DNA from: an uncultured Collinsella sp.
Lineage (GTDB): Bacteria; Actinomycetota; Coriobacteriia; Coriobacteriales; Coriobacteriaceae
Direction of reading: 5' to 3'
NCBI GenBank assembly: GCA_900555955.1
Contig: USNA01000029.1
Span: 1-8,966, forward strand
Length of the DNA stretch: 8,966 nucleotides
A program made the position numbers and the translations under genes. Shown piece by piece: positions 6,199 through 8,966 of this stretch; position 1 is the stretch's first letter, and each line of letters opens with the position of its first letter. The notes under the pieces were generated by a model that saw only the letters and a program-made list of their open reading frames with translations, was not told the origin of the DNA and made no database searches.

Positions 6199-8382
6199 TT
6201 AGGACCAGAGGAGGTCGCTGCGGGTGATGGTGGCGCCGATGGCAAAAGGCATGCAGGCGATGACCGGATACAGGTAGCGCATGTAGGTCGAGCCATTGCA
6301 GGGACCGATCAGGCACACGGCGAGCACGCCCAGCAGCGGCACCCAAATGGCCAGCCCGCGCCACGAATGACGACGTAGCAGATAGAGCACCACGGCGATC
6401 ATGATCCACACATAGGTGGCCGAGCTCATGGTGAGCGAGATAAACGGGATGCGTTGTACTGCCACACGGTACAAATTGATCAGGTGGTCGCACCAGCGCA
6501 CGACCTTGCTATCGACCGGATGGAAGTCAAAGTACTTGAGGTTATCGGGCTTCGCCATAATCTCGGCACTGCGCGCCGTGCTGTAGACCCACGCATCGCG
6601 GGCGCTCGGATAAAAGTAGCCGTAGTAGTTATTGATGAGCGCCGAGATATAGCACTCGGGATCCTTTTTGAACATCTGGGCCCACACCTCAAAATAAGCC
6701 TTGATGTCCTCCTGCGAGGCGTACTCGTTAAAGCAATTTTTGACGGCGTCCGACTTATCCGGGTTGTAACGGCGCCCCAGATTCTCGTACTTGAGCACAC
6801 GGTCGATCACGGCACGCTCTTCGTCGGTCACCAAGCCGTCGCAAGGAGCCTCCACGATGGTGCCGTCCTCCTTAACCGTGGGGTTGACGCCCGAGTTGAG
6901 GCCGTCGTGCTTTTGGACAAAACGAGCCGTCTGCTGGAACGGAATCGAGAGGATTTCGCGCTTGGAACCAGGCGTGATGTCGTGTGCCGGCATAAAGACC
7001 TTGGTGAAGTACATATTAGAGGCAAGGCAGAGCGCAAGCACCGCAAGAACTCCCACCCAGCGGAAACGCGGGGTGGCGCCCGAAGGCGCAGCACCAGCCT
7101 GCTTGGCTGCACGACGAGCCACATGCACGTCCCATGCGCAAAGCGCCGCCGCGATTACGCATGCCGCCAGGGGAAACACCAGGCCGCCGTTACGCAGAAA
7201 CGTGGAGCCCATGGCGCCCAGAGCAAGCAGCAGCCAGTCGTGGCGCGCAAAGAGCACGGGGGCTTTCTCGCCCGTTCGCTCGACATTGGCATCACGACGG
7301 GGCAAGCCACATGCCACGAGCTTGACGGTCTGTACCAGCAGCACCAAGAACGCGTCGGCAAAGAGCACGTCTTTGGTGAGCAACGCCGCGTAGTTAGAGA
7401 ACATCGGCATAAACACAAAGAACAGCAAGATCACGCCGCGGACCGGCAGGCTCACGCCCAGCTTGCGCAGCGACGAGATGGAATAGGCCATGCAGGCGGC
7501 CGTAATGACGAACTGAGCGCAGGTGTAGATGGCAAGACCTGCGTTGGCGCTGTTGAACAGTGAAAGCCCCAGCTGGACGCACGAACCGATGATAGCCGTG
7601 TGCACCACGGGATGATGTCCGTTGAGCAACACATTGGGATTGAGCAGACGCAGGTAGTCACTCGTGCCGTTGGGGTAGTTGAACCACTGGCGAATCTGCG
7701 CACCCGTATCTCCCATAAAAAGGCCGGGCAGCGAAGCGATGAGCGTGGGCGCCCAGGCGACCATAAGCACCAGGAAGGGCCCGGCAAAGGGATGGACCGA
7801 GAGCACGGCGTGAGTCACACGCCATACGCGGCCAAAGTGCGCCTCGGAAAACGGAATGCGCCGAGAGCTCAGCCAATCTAGACACTCAAAGGCAAGGTAG
7901 AAGGCAACGACCGCCAAGAGCATCCAGCCCGCGCCGCCAATCCAGGCGCAGATGATGCGGGCTTTGTCGCCAAGGACAATCTCGGCCGAGTCGGTGAGAT
8001 CGTAGCTGCGGCCGAACACCATGCAGATGGCGAAGAACAGCGACGGCAGAATGATCGATGGACGCCAGGTGTCGCCACGGCCAAAGAACACGTAGCGAAA
8101 CGGCAAGGTGAGCAGGCAGGCAAGCGCAAGCAGCATGACCGCGTCGGTATGGCCGGCAAACGAGAGGAGCACCTCGTAGCACACGTACAGCATGCCCGAG
8201 GCTTTGGGGTCAATCGCCAAGACTGCGTTGCTCGACACCGGGGCAGGATCGATGGAAAACGCCGTGGTCGCCAACAGCGCGAGCAAAAATGCGATGAGCG
8301 TCTGCTTGGCGGGGTAGCGCTTAAACCAGACGATGCGGGCAGCGTCGCGCGCAGCCGTTGTGGAGAGGTCGGAATCCTTCAC
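6199..8382 (-). CDS. DUF6020-like polytopic membrane protein, possible GT-C glycosyltransferase
   Basis: This 727-residue protein has about 12 hydrophobic segments and resembles the DUF6020 family, which looks like GT-C glycosyltransferases using polyprenyl-phosphate sugars outside the membrane. Membrane segments occupy about 27-45, 65-120, 141-170, 198-222, 260-350, 381-420, 440-460 and 645-720. Motifs in likely outer loops are GDTGAQIRQWF (224-234), whose acidic residue is placed like the first-loop GT-C aspartate, NGHHPVVHT (254-262), LLTKDVLFAD (335-343) and FLRNGGLVFP (395-404). Residues about 462-640 form one large soluble domain with four cysteines (514, 550, 577, 631), probably extracytoplasmic. 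The start is GTG 8382, preceded by AAAGG at about 10 bases; it is 80 bp after lgt, so co-transcription is plausible. A hairpin abuts its stop. The family name is from recall and the enzymatic role is inference; donor and acceptor are unknown. Confidence 0.8.
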   Translation of the reverse strand: MKDSDLSTTAARDAARIVWFKRYPAKQTLIAFLLALLATTAFSIDPAPVSSNAVLAIDPKASGMLYVCYEVLLSFAGHTDAVMLLALACLLTLPFRYVFFGRGDTWRPSIILPSLFFAICMVFGRSYDLTDSAEIVLGDKARIICAWIGGAGWMLLAVVAFYLAFECLDWLSSRRIPFSEAHFGRVWRVTHAVLSVHPFAGPFLVLMVAWAPTLIASLPGLFMGDTGAQIRQWFNYPNGTSDYLRLLNPNVLLNGHHPVVHTAIIGSCVQLGLSLFNSANAGLAIYTCAQFVITAACMAYSISSLRKLGVSLPVRGVILLFFVFMPMFSNYAALLTKDVLFADAFLVLLVQTVKLVACGLPRRDANVERTGEKAPVLFARHDWLLLALGAMGSTFLRNGGLVFPLAACVIAAALCAWDVHVARRAAKQAGAAPSGATPRFRWVGVLAVLALCLASNMYFTKVFMPAHDITPGSKREILSIPFQQTARFVQKHDGLNSGVNPTVKEDGTIVEAPCDGLVTDEERAVIDRVLKYENLGRRYNPDKSDAVKNCFNEYASQEDIKAYFEVWAQMFKKDPECYISALINNYYGYFYPSARDAWVYSTARSAEIMAKPDNLKYFDFHPVDSKVVRWCDHLINLYRVAVQRIPFISLTMSSATYVWIMIAVVLYLLRRHSWRGLAIWVPLLGVLAVCLIGPCNGSTYMRYLYPVIACMPFAIGATITRSDLLWS

Positions 8383-8418
8383 AGTCCGAAAGCCTTTCTA
8401 GAAACCTATCAAACTCGG

Positions 8419-8461
8419 CAAGACCACCACAAAGGTGCCTGTCCCCTTTGTGGTGGTCTTG
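8419..8461 (-). repeat. Stop-codon hairpin with GGGACAGG loop (copy at lgt)
   Basis: A perfect 16-bp inverted repeat pairs 8419-8434 with 8446-8461, outer part CAAGACCACC. It closes a loop reading GGGACAGGCAC on the minus strand. It begins one base after the lgt stop codon (TAA, 8463-8465) and lies in the 80-bp gap before the DUF6020-like gene. The following minus-strand bases are CCGAGTTTG, with no U-tract. It is the strongest member of the set also found at 3544-3580 and 6164-6198. Confidence 0.8.
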
Positions 8462-8462
8462 G

Positions 8463-8966
8463 TTAGGCGTCGAGGTAGATGCGCTGGGGACGATTGCGGT
8501 GTCGGGCGAAGATGATGAGCGCCAGACCGGCAATCACGAGTGGCAGGCTCAGCAGCTGGCCCATGGTGATGACGCCCCCCAGCAGATAACCCAGCTGGGC
8601 ATCGGGCACGCGCACGAACTCAACGAGAAAGCGGACGATGCCGTACCCCATCACGAACACGCCCATAAACGTACCCTGGGGCAGCAGCGGCTTTTTGCGG
8701 CTGAGCACCTGCAAAATACAGAAGAGCACGACGCCCTCTAGGAATGCCTCATAGAGCTGGGAAGGATGACGCGGCATATCGCCCGCGGTGCCGCCAAAGA
8801 TCACGCCCCAGGGCAGATCGGTCGGCTTGCCCCACAGCTCGCCGTTGACAAAGTTGGCGCAGCGTCCCAGACATAAGGCCAGCGGAGCACCGATAACGGC
8901 AAGGTCGGCGATGGTCCAGGCGTCGAGCTTGTACATGCGGCACACGCGCCCGCCGCCTTGGCCTAT
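8463..8966 (-). CDS. lgt: Prolipoprotein diacylglyceryl transferase, C-terminal part
   Basis: Lgt transfers diacylglycerol from phosphatidylglycerol to the lipobox cysteine of prolipoproteins in the cytoplasmic membrane, the first step of lipoprotein maturation. The visible 167 residues cover the C-terminal part and stay open to the right edge, so the N-terminus and the HGGL motif lie outside. Conserved blocks are LGRCANFVNGELWGKPTDLPWG, which carries the arginine and asparagine of the Lgt signature; PRHPSQLYEAFLEG; and GYGIVRFLVEFVRVPDAQLG, containing the C-terminal catalytic arginine region. Three or so membrane segments are visible, with GQLLSLPLVIAGLALIIF last. The short C-terminus (ARHRNRPQRIYLDA) has none of the long tails found in some Actinobacteria. 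A start codon cannot be assigned within the window; GTG at 8945 is internal. The stop is followed by the hairpin at 8419-8461. Confidence 0.96.
   Translation of the reverse strand: MGQGGGRVCRMYKLDAWTIADLAVIGAPLALCLGRCANFVNGELWGKPTDLPWGVIFGGTAGDMPRHPSQLYEAFLEGVVLFCILQVLSRKKPLLPQGTFMGVFVMGYGIVRFLVEFVRVPDAQLGYLLGGVITMGQLLSLPLVIAGLALIIFARHRNRPQRIYLDA

Noticed and set aside
6454..7563. A 369-codon plus-strand open frame opposite the DUF6020-like gene
   Set aside because: It lies wholly antisense to a continuous 727-codon gene, with no membrane or domain pattern of its own and no ribosome binding site that stands out.

Overview
The window is high-GC, gene-dense chromosomal DNA. Its gene content suggests a Gram-positive anaerobe of the Coriobacteriia, with Collinsella or a relative the best guess. 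The reasons are an amaP-DUF2273-Asp23/Gls24 cell-envelope operon, a YitT/DUF2179 transporter, a DUF6020-like polytopic protein, a zinc-ribbon DUF4013-like protein, frequent GTG starts and strong GC third-position bias. There is no 16S rRNA or other taxonomic marker, so this assignment is inference. All genes except the first lie on the minus strand.

Layout: positions 1-726 (+) hold the 3' part of an M20-family amidohydrolase whose reading frame is broken near 315-345. A strong hairpin at 772-807 separates it from the convergent minus-strand genes. Reading down the window, these are: a zinc-ribbon multi-pass membrane protein with a Pro/Glu/Ala-rich tail (867-2198); a YitT/DUF2179 membrane protein (2348-3370); the stress-type operon amaP (4515-5060), DUF2273 (4145-4522) and Asp23/Gls24 (3579-4100), transcribed in that order; a YebC/TACO1-family translation or regulatory factor (5227-6033); a 727-residue DUF6020-like membrane protein (6199-8382); and the C-terminal part of lgt, running off the right edge (8463-8966).

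Most genes concern the cell envelope. AmaP is the expected membrane anchor for the Asp23/Gls24 protein and DUF2273 is its usual small membrane partner. Lgt lipidates prolipoproteins, and the DUF6020-like protein has features of polyprenyl-phosphate-using GT-C enzymes. There are no RNA genes, CRISPR arrays, insertion sequences or phage genes. All intergenic gaps are under 300 bases.

The most unusual signal is a set of hairpins placed at the stop codons of three minus-strand genes (Gls24, DUF6020-like, lgt). Their stems have different sequences, but the loops share the core GGG(A/T)CAGG read on the transcribed strand, and they lack the U-tract of an ordinary terminator. A possible degenerate copy follows the stop of the zinc-ribbon gene. 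Conserved loops on diverged but still paired stems would fit a recognised RNA or DNA hairpin family and can be tested in related genomes.
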